Below, in pieces: positions 35,731-44,998 of a stretch of 64,000 nucleotides of DNA; the first letter of the stretch is position 1; each line of letters opens with the position of its first letter. The stretch covers positions 522,474 through 586,473 of the forward strand of contig NZ_RWIU01000003.1 in NCBI RefSeq assembly GCF_003944765.1. The letters run 5' to 3'. Under the pieces are notes generated by a model that ran no database searches, was not told where the DNA came from, and saw only the letters and a program-made list of their open reading frames with translations. The DNA is from Hymenobacter perfusus. GTDB lineage: Bacteria; Bacteroidota; Bacteroidia; Cytophagales; Hymenobacteraceae. The position numbers and the translations under genes were made by a program.

Positions 35731-36741
35731 ATGTCCCGATTTCCGTTGCTATCTGCCGCGTTTGTATTTGCTGGTTTCTCCGCCCTGGCGGCCCCGCGGC
35801 CGGTGGCCCCGCCCGATTCGGTTGGGATAGAGTACCGGGGCAATAAGATGCTCATCAAGCACCGCGTGACGCCCGGCGAAACGCTCTACGGGCTGGCCCG
35901 TCGCTACAAAGTGCCGGTGGAGGATATTGTGGAAGCCAATTCAGGCCAGAAAGGCGCGCTGGTCACCGGCCAAGTGGTGCTGGTGCCGCGCAACCGCGTG
36001 GTGCTCACGCAGCCGGCCGCGCCCCGCGCCACGGCCGCCGTGCCCGCCGCCACCCGCGCGCTGCCCACCGATGCCCGGGGCAACAAAGTCTATAAAGTGG
36101 AAGCCGGCATGACGCTGTTTGCCATTGCTCGCCGCTTCCAGACTACGCCCGCCGAGCTGGCCCGCCTCAATGGCTTCGCCACCACCTACAACGTGCGCGT
36201 GGGAGAAACAGTAATCGTAGCCGCCGGTAGCGGCCCGGCTGCTGCTCGGCCGGTTGCCACCACCACGCCGGCTCCAACCCGGGCTGCCACGCCCACCACC
36301 CGCCCCGAGCGGGACGAGGAAGCGGAGAAAGACGCCCGGGAAGCTCGTGAGAAGGAAGCCCGGGAGCGGGCCGCCCGCGAACGGGCCCGCGACTCGGCTA
36401 TGGCCCCGGCCGTAACGCCCGAAGCGCCCGCCACCGAGAAGGACCGCGGCCCGTCGAGAGCCAGCGAGATTGTGCGGCGGGTGTCGGAAAGCGGCCTGGC
36501 CACCAGCATCCAGACCGATGCATCCGACAAGTACCTGGCCCTGCACAAAACCGCACCGGTGGGCACCATCATGCAGGTGCGCAACATCATGAACGGGCAG
36601 TCGGTGTACGTGCGGGTAATTGGCCAGCTGCCCGATACCGGCGAGAACACCAACATCCTGGTACGCCTCTCCAAGAAAGCCGTGCAGCGCCTGGCCACCC
36701 CCGACCAGCGCTTCCGCGTGGAAACCAACTACGTACCGTAA
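35731..36741 (+). CDS. Secreted LysM protein with double-psi beta-barrel end
   Basis: 336 residues from ATG 35731 (MSRFPLLSAAFVFAGF), which opens a signal peptide; the frame continues upstream without sense. LysM 1 at about 41-87 (HRVTPGETLYGLARRYKVPVEDIVEAN) and LysM 2 at about 118-165 (YKVEAGMTLFAIARRFQTTPAELARLNGF) should bind peptidoglycan. A charged Glu/Arg-rich linker (about 190-240) leads to an RlpA-like double-psi barrel (about 245-336, SESGLATSIQTDASDKYLALHKTAPVGTIMQVRN). The RlpA catalytic Asp/His pair is not evident, so binding rather than glycan cleavage is more likely. Confidence 0.87.
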   Translation: MSRFPLLSAAFVFAGFSALAAPRPVAPPDSVGIEYRGNKMLIKHRVTPGETLYGLARRYKVPVEDIVEANSGQKGALVTGQVVLVPRNRVVLTQPAAPRATAAVPAATRALPTDARGNKVYKVEAGMTLFAIARRFQTTPAELARLNGFATTYNVRVGETVIVAAGSGPAAARPVATTTPAPTRAATPTTRPERDEEAEKDAREAREKEARERAARERARDSAMAPAVTPEAPATEKDRGPSRASEIVRRVSESGLATSIQTDASDKYLALHKTAPVGTIMQVRNIMNGQSVYVRVIGQLPDTGENTNILVRLSKKAVQRLATPDQRFRVETNYVP

Positions 36742-36742
36742 C

Positions 36743-36853
36743 GGTGAAATGGTGAAGTGGTGACTTAGTGAGTTTGCCGTTCAATTCGCACAAACTGCGC
36801 AACTAGAACGGCAAACTCACTAAGTCACTCAATCACCAACTCACCACTTCACC
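36743..36853. repeat. Palindromic repeat, family E copy 2
   Basis: GTGACTTAGTGAGTTTGCCG and complementary CGGCAAACTCACTAAGTCAC arms with flanking GGTGAA/TTCACC steps. It fills the whole gap between the LysM gene stop and the next start at 36856. Confidence 0.85.
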
Positions 36854-36855
36854 GC

Positions 36856-37614
36856 ATGAATCACGCGCAGGTTCGGGCTCTGCTCGATGAGAAATACCGG
36901 CACTACGACCAGCCCGGCTTTATTACGCTCGACCCCATCAGCATTCCGCACCAGTTCGCACAGCGGGCCGATGTGGAAATCAGCGGGCTGTTTGCGGCCC
37001 TGCTGGCCTGGGGGCGGCGGCCCACCATTATCAGCAAGTGCCGGGAGCTGCTGCTGCGCATGGATAACGCGCCTCACCAGTTCATCCTCCAGCACCACGA
37101 CGAGGATTTGAAGCGGCTGCTGGGTTTCTGCCACCGCACTTTCTGCGACACCGACCTGCTCTATTTCGTGCACTGGCTCCGGTGGTACTACACCCGACAC
37201 GATACGTTGGAAGACGCGTTTTTGGTGGGCAATACGCAGAAGGAGCGGCTCGAAAACTTCCATACGCTGTTTTTTAGCCTTGATGACGCCCCCCAGCGCA
37301 CCCGTAAGCACGTAGCCACCCCGGCCCGGGGCTCGGCCTGCAAGCGCGTGAACATGTACCTGCGCTGGATGGTGCGCCCCGACGCCCACGGCGTGGACTT
37401 CGGCCTCTGGCAGCGCCTTTCGCCCGCCGACCTCATCTGCCCCTGCGACGTGCATGTGGAGCGCGTGGCCCGCCGCCTGGGCCTGCTCGAGCGCAAGCAG
37501 GTAGACTGGCTGGCCGCTGAAGACCTTACCGCCCACCTCCGCACCTTCGACCCCCAGGACCCCGTGAAGTACGATTTCGCCCTGTTCGGGCTGGGCGTGG
37601 AAGGGGAAATGTAG
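36856..37614 (+). CDS. TIGR02757 family protein (DUF2400)
   Basis: 252 residues, full family length. Conserved blocks: DPISIPHQF, DVEISGLFAALLAWGRRPTII, RGSACKRVNMYLRWMVRPD, and DLICPCDVHVERVARRLGLL. The helical core with CKR and D-x-HV resembles HhH-GPD DNA glycosylases, and the family is often described as distantly related to them; function is not established. As with the SUI1 gene, its start lies two bases past a family E palindrome and no Shine-Dalgarno is evident. Confidence 0.85.
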   Translation: MNHAQVRALLDEKYRHYDQPGFITLDPISIPHQFAQRADVEISGLFAALLAWGRRPTIISKCRELLLRMDNAPHQFILQHHDEDLKRLLGFCHRTFCDTDLLYFVHWLRWYYTRHDTLEDAFLVGNTQKERLENFHTLFFSLDDAPQRTRKHVATPARGSACKRVNMYLRWMVRPDAHGVDFGLWQRLSPADLICPCDVHVERVARRLGLLERKQVDWLAAEDLTAHLRTFDPQDPVKYDFALFGLGVEGEM

Positions 37615-37768
37615 GGAATATGTCAGAATATGCCGAACGTGAAATAGGTCAGCCATTGCTCGTTCTGGTGTACTGCTTTACAGCACTGGCGTTCCATTTT
37701 CGCATTTCACATATTATCCATACTTCACACATTAAATAAAGTGAATCTTTCTGCCCCGCTACACTGTT

Positions 37769-37776
37769 TATCTTCG
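37769..37776 (+). promoter_or_regulatory. Probable -7 box of mutS2
   Basis: TATCTTCG, one mismatch to TAnnTTTG, giving a leader of about 25 bases before the TTG start. The -33 element is not clear. Confidence 0.45.
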
Positions 37777-37807
37777 CATTCCATTCTGATTTCCAAGACT
37801 CCCCGAT

Positions 37808-40225
37808 TTGATTTTACCCCAGAATTTTGAGCAGAAAATTGGCTTCACGCAGCTGCGTGAGATGCTGGACGGCCTGTGCCTGAGCGCGCTGGGCCGGCAG
37901 TTTGTGGCCAAAATGAGCTTCCAGACCAAGCACGACCAGCTGGAAAAGCTGCTGCTGCAAACCGACGAATTTCGCCAGCTGCTCAACGGCGGGGTCGAAT
38001 TTCCCAGCTCCCACTACCACGATGTGAACCCGCACCTGGTGCGCGCTAGTCTGCCCGGCGCGTACTTGGAGGTGGCGGCCTTCTATGCCGTGAAGATGAG
38101 CCTGCGCACCATCCGCGAGGCCCTGCTGTTTTTTACCCGCGCCGAAGAAACTCTCTACCCCACGCTGCGTCTGCTGGGTATTGGCGTGCAGGTCGACCGT
38201 AACCTGCTGTCTAATCTGGATAAAGTGGTGGACGACGAAGGCCTCGTGCGCGACGATGCCTCGCCGTTGCTGCGCCAGATCCGACAGGAGTTGATTTCCC
38301 GCCAGGGGCAGCTCCGCAAGCAGATTGCCGGGATTCTGCGTCACGCTAAGAGTGAAGGCTGGGTGCCCGAAGGTTCCGAGCCCACCATTCGGGGTGGGCG
38401 GCTGGTGCTACCGGTTATTGCCGAGCACAAGCGCCGCGTAAAGGGCCTGATTCACGATGAATCGGCCACGGGCCAGACGGTGTATATTGAGCCGGAAGCC
38501 GTGTTCGAGCTCAACAACGACATCAAGGACCTCGATAACGCCTACCACCGCGAGCTGGTCCGCATTCTTATTCAGCTCACGGCCCAGTTGCGGCCCCACA
38601 TTCCGGATCTGCGCAAGGCGTATCAGTACCTGGGCCTGCTCGATTTCATCCGGGCCAAGGCGCAGCTGGCGCGGCAGTTGGAAGCCACGCTGCCAGTGCT
38701 ACACCCGCGCCCCTTGCTGCGCTGGCACCAAGTGCGCCACCCGCTGCTCTACCTCACCTTCCTGGGCCACGCCAAGGATGACCCGCGCGAAGTGGTGCCG
38801 CTGGATATCGAGTTGAACCCAGAACAGCGGCTTCTGCTGATTTCGGGGCCCAACGCGGGCGGTAAGTCGGTGAGCATGAAAACGGTGGGTCTGGTGCAGT
38901 ACATGCTGCAGTGCGGTCTGCTGATTCCGGCCGGCGAAACCTCCGAGGCCGGCATGTTCGATGATATCTTCCTGGATATTGGCGACGAGCAGAGTCTGGA
39001 AAATGACCTGAGTACGTACTCTTCGCACCTGCTCAGCATGAAGCAGTTCGTGACCCTGGCTAATAAGCGCAGTCTGGTGCTGATTGACGAGTTCGGGACC
39101 GGGACTGAGCCTAGCTTGGGTGGGGCCATTGCCGAGGCCGTGCTGGAGCAGCTCAACCGCGCCCGGGCCTTCGGCGTCATCACTACCCACTACACCAACC
39201 TCAAGAACTACGCCGAGCGCACGCCCGGCATCGTGAACGGGGCCATGCGCTACGACCCCGACCAACTGCAGCCGCTCTACCGCCTCGAAATCGGGAAGCC
39301 GGGCTCGTCGTTTGCCATCGAAATTGCCCGTAAAATCGGCCTGCCGAAGCAGATTGTGGAGCGGGCCACCCAGCTCGTGGGCAAGGACAAGATCCGCTAC
39401 GACCGGCTGCTAGAAGGCTTGGAAAAGGAGAAAACCGAGCTAGAACAGCGCACCGCCGAAGCCGCCAAGGCCGAGCGGCGGCTGAAAAAGGCGGCCCAGG
39501 AGTACCAGGACCTCAAGAAGTACCTCGACGATACCACCCTGGAGGTGCTGCGCGACGCCAAAGCCAAGGCCAAGCTCATTCTGAAGGATACCAACCAGCA
39601 GATTGAGGCCACTATTCAGGAAATCCGTCTGGCTCAGGCCGAGAAGGAGCGCACCAAGGATGCCCGCCAGAAGCTCGACACCTTCGTGCGCGAGAAGCTC
39701 CAGATTGAGCCGCCCAAGCCCCGCGCCACCCGCGAGATGGCCGACCCCAATACCCTCAAAAACGGCGACAAAGTGGCGCTGCTGGGTCAGGAGGGGCACG
39801 GCGAAATCATGAGTGTGAAGGGCAAGACGGCGGAAGTTTCTTTCGGGGGAATGAAGACGATTGTTAAGGTCAGCCAGCTCGAAAAGCTCACCCGTTCCGA
39901 AATTCGGGAGCGGGAAAAACAGGCCGCCCGCAAGGCCCCGGCCCAGCACGCCACCCTGGATATTACGGGCCGCATGGCCGGCTTTAATACCACCCTCGAC
40001 CTGCGCGGTGAGCGGGCCGAAGATGCCCTCAACCGCATCATGGCCTACGTGGATGACGCCGTGATGCTGGGCGTGCCGGAAATCAAAATCCTGCACGGCC
40101 GCGGCAACGGCGTCCTCCGCCAGATTGCCCGCGACTACCTGCACCGCACCCGCCAGGTGGCCAGCGTCGCCGACGAGCACGCCGACCGCGGCGGCGACGG
40201 CGTTACGGTGGCCGTGCTGAAGTAG
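37808..40225 (+). CDS. mutS2: MutS2 family endonuclease/ATPase
   Basis: 805 residues from a TTG start (TTG ATT TTA CCC); no nearer ATG fits. MutS2 lacks the mismatch-recognition domain of MutS and acts in suppressing recombination or in ribosome rescue, depending on species. Core and clamp helices span about 1-300. The ATPase has Walker A GPNAGGKS (347-354), Walker B LVLIDEFGTGTEP (about 420-432), and TTHYTNLKNYA. A long coiled coil (about 510-640) follows. The C-terminal Smr nuclease domain (about 725-805) has LDLRGERAEDAL and ILHGRGNGVLR. Confidence 0.96.
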   Translation: MILPQNFEQKIGFTQLREMLDGLCLSALGRQFVAKMSFQTKHDQLEKLLLQTDEFRQLLNGGVEFPSSHYHDVNPHLVRASLPGAYLEVAAFYAVKMSLRTIREALLFFTRAEETLYPTLRLLGIGVQVDRNLLSNLDKVVDDEGLVRDDASPLLRQIRQELISRQGQLRKQIAGILRHAKSEGWVPEGSEPTIRGGRLVLPVIAEHKRRVKGLIHDESATGQTVYIEPEAVFELNNDIKDLDNAYHRELVRILIQLTAQLRPHIPDLRKAYQYLGLLDFIRAKAQLARQLEATLPVLHPRPLLRWHQVRHPLLYLTFLGHAKDDPREVVPLDIELNPEQRLLLISGPNAGGKSVSMKTVGLVQYMLQCGLLIPAGETSEAGMFDDIFLDIGDEQSLENDLSTYSSHLLSMKQFVTLANKRSLVLIDEFGTGTEPSLGGAIAEAVLEQLNRARAFGVITTHYTNLKNYAERTPGIVNGAMRYDPDQLQPLYRLEIGKPGSSFAIEIARKIGLPKQIVERATQLVGKDKIRYDRLLEGLEKEKTELEQRTAEAAKAERRLKKAAQEYQDLKKYLDDTTLEVLRDAKAKAKLILKDTNQQIEATIQEIRLAQAEKERTKDARQKLDTFVREKLQIEPPKPRATREMADPNTLKNGDKVALLGQEGHGEIMSVKGKTAEVSFGGMKTIVKVSQLEKLTRSEIREREKQAARKAPAQHATLDITGRMAGFNTTLDLRGERAEDALNRIMAYVDDAVMLGVPEIKILHGRGNGVLRQIARDYLHRTRQVASVADEHADRGGDGVTVAVLK

Positions 40226-40354
40226 GAGATTCACTGTTTAAAATGCCCGCCTCGTGCTGCCCGAATGGGGTGCGGGGTGGGCGTTTTATATGGGGTAACC
40301 AGTATATTGCCCCAAGCCGCCGCGCTGGTGGTTCTTCCTGATCAGGGGTTTGCC

Positions 40355-40999
40355 ATGAACGATACGCGAAGCCGCCGCTGGGCGGTAGTGGGGGCCATGC
40401 TGGGGCTGATGGGCCTGGGGCTGCAGTTCTACCTCACGTTTACCAACCGGCAACTGCCGCCGCTGGAAGCGGTCATTCGCTTCTTCAGCTACTTCACCAT
40501 CCTGACCAATGCGCTGATTACGGCGTATTTTCTGGTGCGCGCACTGGTTCCGGCCGGGCGGTTGGAGCGCTGGGTGCAACAGCCAGAGGTGGGCACGGCC
40601 CTCACGGTGTACATCCTGGTGGTGGGTGTGGTGTACCAGACGGTGCTGCGCGGGCTGGTGCCCGTGGCCGGCTGGGGCCGCGTGGCCGACGACATCATTC
40701 ACGGCCTCGTACCTTTGTTCGTGCTGGGCTATTGGCTCGGGTTCGTTTCCGGTGGGCCGGTGCGGCTGCGCACGGTGCCGTATTGGCTGTTGTACCCGGC
40801 GGCGTACCTGGCCTACACGCTGCTGCGCGGCCCCGGTGCTGGGTTTTATCCGTACCCGTTCGTGGATGCGGCGGCCCTGGGCTATCCGCGCGTGCTGCTC
40901 AATAGTGCCGTGGTGCTGCTGGTGCTGCTGACGTTTTCGTTGCTCCTGAGCAGCGTGGCCAACTGGCGGCACCGTCGCAACCCGTTATCAGACCGCTGA
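40355..40999 (+). CDS. Pr6Pr family membrane protein
   Basis: 214 residues from ATG 40355 (MNDTRSRRWAVVGAML). Six predicted helices. Family-typical blocks are present: YLTFTNRQLPPLEAVIRFFSYFTILTNALITAYFLVRAL, then TVYILVVGVVYQTVLRGLVP, ADDIIHGLVPLFVLGYWLGF, and YPAAYLAYTLLRGPGAGFYPYPFVD. The FSYFTxLTN and DxxxHxxxP motifs define Pr6Pr proteins, of unknown function. It precedes rlmF by 31 bases on the same strand and may be cotranscribed. Confidence 0.87.
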   Translation: MNDTRSRRWAVVGAMLGLMGLGLQFYLTFTNRQLPPLEAVIRFFSYFTILTNALITAYFLVRALVPAGRLERWVQQPEVGTALTVYILVVGVVYQTVLRGLVPVAGWGRVADDIIHGLVPLFVLGYWLGFVSGGPVRLRTVPYWLLYPAAYLAYTLLRGPGAGFYPYPFVDAAALGYPRVLLNSAVVLLVLLTFSLLLSSVANWRHRRNPLSDR

Positions 41000-41030
41000 G
41001 GCGGTTTTCTCATCTTTTTCCCTCTCGATT

Positions 41031-41954
41031 TTGCATCCTCGCAACCCCCACAACGCCCGCTACGATTTTCCGCAGCTGATTGCCCAGAGCCCCGCTTTGG
41101 CAGCCTTCGTGGTGCCCAATCCGGCCGGCGACCAAAGCATTGATTTCGCCAATCCGGCCGCCGTGAAGGCCCTGAACCGGGCGCTGCTGAAGCAGTTCTA
41201 CGGCGTGAGCCAGTGGGACGTGCCCGCCGGTTACCTCTGCCCGCCTATTCCCGGCCGGGCCGATTACCTGCATTACGCCGCCGATTTGCTGGCCGAAGAC
41301 CACGCCGGCGTCGTACCGCGCGACAAGGCCGTGCAGGTGTTGGACGTGGGCGTGGGGGCCAACTGCGTGTATCCCATCATCGGCTCGCAGGCGTACGGCT
41401 GGCGGTTCGTGGGCTCAGAAGTGGATACCGTGGCCTTGAAATCGGCGCGTACAATGGTGGCCGCCAACCCTGTGCTCACCGGCCGCATCGACCTGCGCCA
41501 GCAAACCCACGCCGCCTACGTATTCGATGGCATCGTGAAGCCGCGTGAGGAGTTCGACCTGGTGATGTGCAACCCACCATTCCACTCCTCGGCCGAGCAG
41601 GCCGCCGAGGGCAGCCGCCGCAAGGGCCGTAACCTGGGCTACCCAAAAACGCCGGAGCCGGTCCTGAATTTCGGGGGCCAGAACTCGGAGCTGTGGTGCG
41701 AAGGCGGCGAGGAAGGCTTCCTCAGGCGCATGGTGGCCCAGAGCGTGGCGGTTGGTCAGCAGGTGCTGTGGTTCAGCACGCTCATCTCCAAAAAGGAAAC
41801 CCTGCCCAGCATCTACCACTTCCTGAAACTGGCCGGCTCGCCCGAAACCCGCACCATTAGCATGAGCCAGGGCCAGAAGGTCAGCCGCCTCGTGGCCTGG
41901 ACCTTCCAGACGCCCGAACAGCGCCAGGCCTGGGCCGCCCGGCGGTGGAAATGA
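41031..41954 (+). CDS. rlmF: 23S rRNA (adenine(1618)-N6)-methyltransferase
   Basis: 307 residues from a TTG start (MHPRNPHNARYDF, the typical RlmF opening). Uses S-adenosylmethionine to methylate A1618 of 23S rRNA. SAM-binding VLDVGVGANCVYPI is at about 103-116 and the catalytic N6-adenine motif NPPF is in VMCNPPFHSSAEQA. The stop overlaps the next start as ATGA (41951-41954), so the DUF4279 gene is translationally coupled to it. Confidence 0.94.
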   Translation: MHPRNPHNARYDFPQLIAQSPALAAFVVPNPAGDQSIDFANPAAVKALNRALLKQFYGVSQWDVPAGYLCPPIPGRADYLHYAADLLAEDHAGVVPRDKAVQVLDVGVGANCVYPIIGSQAYGWRFVGSEVDTVALKSARTMVAANPVLTGRIDLRQQTHAAYVFDGIVKPREEFDLVMCNPPFHSSAEQAAEGSRRKGRNLGYPKTPEPVLNFGGQNSELWCEGGEEGFLRRMVAQSVAVGQQVLWFSTLISKKETLPSIYHFLKLAGSPETRTISMSQGQKVSRLVAWTFQTPEQRQAWAARRWK

Positions 41955-42337
41955 AGTATCACAGACTTTGCATCGGGTATGACAAGCCCGGTTTCGAAAC
42001 CTTCGATGCTATAACTCAGCTTTTGGGTGTCACGCCGGAGCCCTGGGAAAAGCACTGGTTTGGTCCTGAGAAACCGGACTTCTGGTCTTATCTGGTTGTC
42101 TCAGATGACGAAGCCCCTTATTTCGACTTCATCGATGTCTTTCTTGACCTGCTGGAGCCGAAGCTTGATGCGCTGTTACGACTGGGTGTCGAAAAAGAAA
42201 GCATCAGTTTAAGTCTTACTTACCTGTACACTCATCAATGCGCGTTGGGCTTCGACGCTCAGGAAATGCTACGGTTGGGTAGGAGCGGATTCGGCTTATC
42301 TATTGACTGTCACGAGGAAAAAGACACAGCCCAGTAA
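41951..42337 (+). CDS. DUF4279 family small protein, coupled to rlmF
   Basis: 128 residues from ATG 41951, overlapping the rlmF stop by ATGA. Sequence HRLCIGYDKPGFETFDAITQLLGVTPEPWEKHWFG...SYLVVSDDEAPYFDFIDVFLDLLEPKLDALLRLGVE fits DUF4279. This is an acidic alpha/beta family often found near polymorphic toxins as possible immunity proteins, but also alone. No toxin is nearby. Codon use is less GC-biased than in rlmF (for example TTTGATGC and AAAGAAAGC stretches), hinting that it joined rlmF later. Confidence 0.72.
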   Translation: MKYHRLCIGYDKPGFETFDAITQLLGVTPEPWEKHWFGPEKPDFWSYLVVSDDEAPYFDFIDVFLDLLEPKLDALLRLGVEKESISLSLTYLYTHQCALGFDAQEMLRLGRSGFGLSIDCHEEKDTAQ

Positions 42338-42374
42338 AAAAGGCGGCTCCCGATATTGGGAGCCGCCTTTTTTA
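42336..42374. terminator. Bidirectional terminator between DUF4279 and PLD genes
   Basis: AAAAAAGGCGGCTCCC and GGGAGCCGCCTTTTTT around GATATT. A strong stem with T runs on both sides between convergent genes. Confidence 0.93.
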
Positions 42375-42428
42375 CTGGATGAGAAGTCTGTCTTCTAAGT
42401 TCTCACATCTAACTTCTTCAAAAGAAAC

Positions 42429-44729
42429 CTACTCTACCACTACGCGGCTAACCTGCGTGGCTTCAGCGGTTTCGATGTGTACCAGGTAGAGGCCGGCGCG
42501 GAGGCTGGAGGCGTCCACGTTCACGTCCTGGCCGGTGAGGGCCGTGGTCTGGTCGAGCACCACGCGGCCGGTGGCGTCGCGCAGGATGACGCGGGCCGTG
42601 CGGGCGGCACCCGACTGCACCCGCAGCTGGAATTTGCCGCTGGTGGGGTTGGGGTACACCTGCACGCTGCTGCGCTGCACGGTGGCGGTTTTGCTGCTCA
42701 GCACGAGGTTACACACCTGAATACCCTTGTTCTGATCGGCAATGCGCTGGGCAAACTCCTGGTAGTACTGGTTGGTCACGCGGGCATCGTGCACGATGAG
42801 CGTGTTTTCGTCATTCTCCGTGTTGGCCGAGAGGCTCCAGTTGTGCGAGCCCACGAATACCTGCGGGTCCGATTGGGCCGCGCCGGCGTCAATAATGGCG
42901 GTTTTATGGTGCATCTGGCCCGAGACGTTATCGACCATGATTCGGTTGCCCAGCACGCCCTGAATGTTGTCGAAGATGCTCTGGGCGGCCGTATTGGCGG
43001 TGATTTCGTCCAGCAGCACTTCCGAGCAGCTGGCCATGTTTTTGGCCTGAATCTGGTCGCGGATGGCGCGGCCGACGTCAGTCTGGGTGATGAGCATGGT
43101 GGCAATGTGCAGGTCGTTGTCGGCCGTTTGTACGGCCTGAATCAGGCGGCCGTTCACGTTATCGGTGGGGGAGAACCACGATTCCACCAGCTTGCCCCCG
43201 ATGTTGAGGTAGTGCGGGGTGTTATCGGTTTTCAGGGAGCCGAACTTGGCCGTGGCCAACGTGCCCGAGCCCCACATTTCGTTGAACTCTACCGCGTACA
43301 CCTTGGCCAATGACTGGTCCTGGATGGCAATGGAGTTGTTCTGGTCGGTGCTGAGCTGGGCGGGCGTCCAGTTAGTGGAGCCGGTCCACACCCAGGGCTG
43401 GTTGGGGTTGGTGCTGTTGGCGTCAATCACCACAAACTTGTTGTGCATGATGTTCTGCTGCGTCTGGCGGCCCAGGCTGGGAATGCCGGCAGCCAGACCC
43501 GCAATGCTGGCGTTGGTGTTGTCGTTTTCGTAGAGTACCCGAATGGCTACGCCCCGGGCTTTGGCGGCGTTGACGGCCGTGAGAATAGCCGGGCTGTTCC
43601 AGTTATAGATGGCAATATCGAGCGTCTGCTGGGCGCGGCCGATGTAGCGGGCAATGGTATCAGCTACGGCGCCGCCAGGTAGGTAGGTAGCGTTGTTGCC
43701 GGGGCTGGCCAGGGCCGTATTCACCGGGCGGGTGAAGTAGGTGCGCATCTTGCCCGTCGACTGGGAAGCCGTAATCATAGGAATCACCCGCGACTCCGAA
43801 AGGCCGGTGGCGTTGGTGCTGCTGGCCTTCACGTAATAGATGGTAGCCGGCTGCAGACCCGTAATAGCGAGGCTGTGGCTGGTGCTGCTGGTGGCGTTGC
43901 TCACGGCCGTGAACGGTCCGGCCGCCGAGGTGGCATACTCCAGCTTGGTATTACCGGCGTTCTGGGTAAGAAAATTCACCGTGAAGCCGGTGGTGCTGAT
44001 GCCGGTCGGGTAGGGGGCGTTTACCAGGTTGGGCGTGTTGCCCTGCTGGAAGTCGGCGTAGAGACGCGGCAACAGCTGGTAGCCGGTGCCCGCGCCCGTG
44101 GGAGCCGTGGTGGTGTACTGGCTCATGATGCCCACCACATCAAATATGCCCGTGGGCGAGGGTTTGCCAATCAGGCCGTCGGGGCCGTTGGAGGCCGAGT
44201 TTACATAGAGGACGGTGGTAGCGTTGCCGCTGATACGGTACGTAGTGCTGGAAAACGCCGTAACGGCCGCACCGGCCGCGGTAGTTACCGTGGTAGCATT
44301 GGCCAGTTTCACCAGCTGACCCTCGTACTGCTCGGCGTAGGCGGCAGCGGCGCTAGCCGAGGGAAACGACACCGGCGTAGGCAGCGGCCGGTTGCCCGCC
44401 AGCACCGTCAAGGACGCCACCGGGTCCAGCTCCAGCAGGCCCCGGTAGTCCTTCAGCGTACCGGTCACGATAATGGAGTCGCCGGGGCGCACGTTGGGCG
44501 TGAGCGTGGTGGAGTACACTCCGATGCCGGCCGTGCCATCCTGCATGTAGCGGATAACACCCAGCTCCGGGCCGTTGGTAACCACCCCGCGTAGCGTAAC
44601 AGTAGCCCCGGAGGCATTGAAAGCCGGCGCCTGCGCCCTGGCCTGGGCAATGGTAATGGCAGTCTGGGCCTGCGCCGGCAACCACGAGGCCGCCCCGAGA
44701 AGCGAGGCCAGCAAGAGTACTTGTTTCAT
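42429..44729 (-). CDS. T9SS-exported phospholipase D-like protein with OB-like and FN3 domains
   Basis: 766 residues from ATG 44729, signal peptide cut near AQA (22). Residues about 22-225 form a DUF5689/YhcR-like OB region (TLRGVVTNGPELGVIRYMQDGTAGIGVYS). A fibronectin III domain covers about 232-320 (TSHSLAITGLQPATIYYVKASSTNATG). Two PLD halves follow with HNKFVVID (429-436) plus TGSTNW, and HHKTAIID (607-614) plus VGSHNW. Both HxK motifs are complete, so an active phosphodiesterase or nuclease is plausible. The last 70 residues (VYPNPTSGKFQLRVQSG...) are a T9SS sorting domain. Its 5' neighbour at 44999 is a paralogue of the first two domains only. Confidence 0.88.
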   Translation of the reverse strand: MKQVLLLASLLGAASWLPAQAQTAITIAQARAQAPAFNASGATVTLRGVVTNGPELGVIRYMQDGTAGIGVYSTTLTPNVRPGDSIIVTGTLKDYRGLLELDPVASLTVLAGNRPLPTPVSFPSASAAAAYAEQYEGQLVKLANATTVTTAAGAAVTAFSSTTYRISGNATTVLYVNSASNGPDGLIGKPSPTGIFDVVGIMSQYTTTAPTGAGTGYQLLPRLYADFQQGNTPNLVNAPYPTGISTTGFTVNFLTQNAGNTKLEYATSAAGPFTAVSNATSSTSHSLAITGLQPATIYYVKASSTNATGLSESRVIPMITASQSTGKMRTYFTRPVNTALASPGNNATYLPGGAVADTIARYIGRAQQTLDIAIYNWNSPAILTAVNAAKARGVAIRVLYENDNTNASIAGLAAGIPSLGRQTQQNIMHNKFVVIDANSTNPNQPWVWTGSTNWTPAQLSTDQNNSIAIQDQSLAKVYAVEFNEMWGSGTLATAKFGSLKTDNTPHYLNIGGKLVESWFSPTDNVNGRLIQAVQTADNDLHIATMLITQTDVGRAIRDQIQAKNMASCSEVLLDEITANTAAQSIFDNIQGVLGNRIMVDNVSGQMHHKTAIIDAGAAQSDPQVFVGSHNWSLSANTENDENTLIVHDARVTNQYYQEFAQRIADQNKGIQVCNLVLSSKTATVQRSSVQVYPNPTSGKFQLRVQSGAARTARVILRDATGRVVLDQTTALTGQDVNVDASSLRAGLYLVHIETAEATQVSRVVVE

Positions 44730-44879
44730 CAAATGAGAAAAAGATTGGGGGGAAGATGTGCGACTGAAAAACGGAAACAAATATCCTGATTTTCAGCCTG
44801 AAATTTGAGCTGCGCAGTGTGAAGAATTGATGATGCCCGACCAAGCAGCGCCTCCCGCCGGATAAACGCAATAAACCAG

Positions 44880-44960
44880 GATGCCGGAGCCGCAAGCCGG
44901 AAGCCGGGCGTTGCATCATTGCGTACAACGTGGGCTTCCGGGCTGCGGCTCCGGCATGCG
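44880..44960. repeat. Palindromic repeat, unique type
   Basis: ATGCCGGAGCCGCAAGCCGG and complementary CCGGGCTGCGGCTCCGGCAT arms with a second inner pair (GCGTTG/CAACG). No second copy of this family was found in the window. Confidence 0.7.
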
Positions 44961-44998
44961 GTTCCACCAATGGTGGAGCGAGTAGGCGGCTGGCAATA

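Noticed and set aside
41951..42337. DUF4279 gene as the immunity half of a toxin-immunity pair
   Set aside because: The gene upstream is RlmF, a housekeeping methyltransferase, and no toxin domain is in reach.
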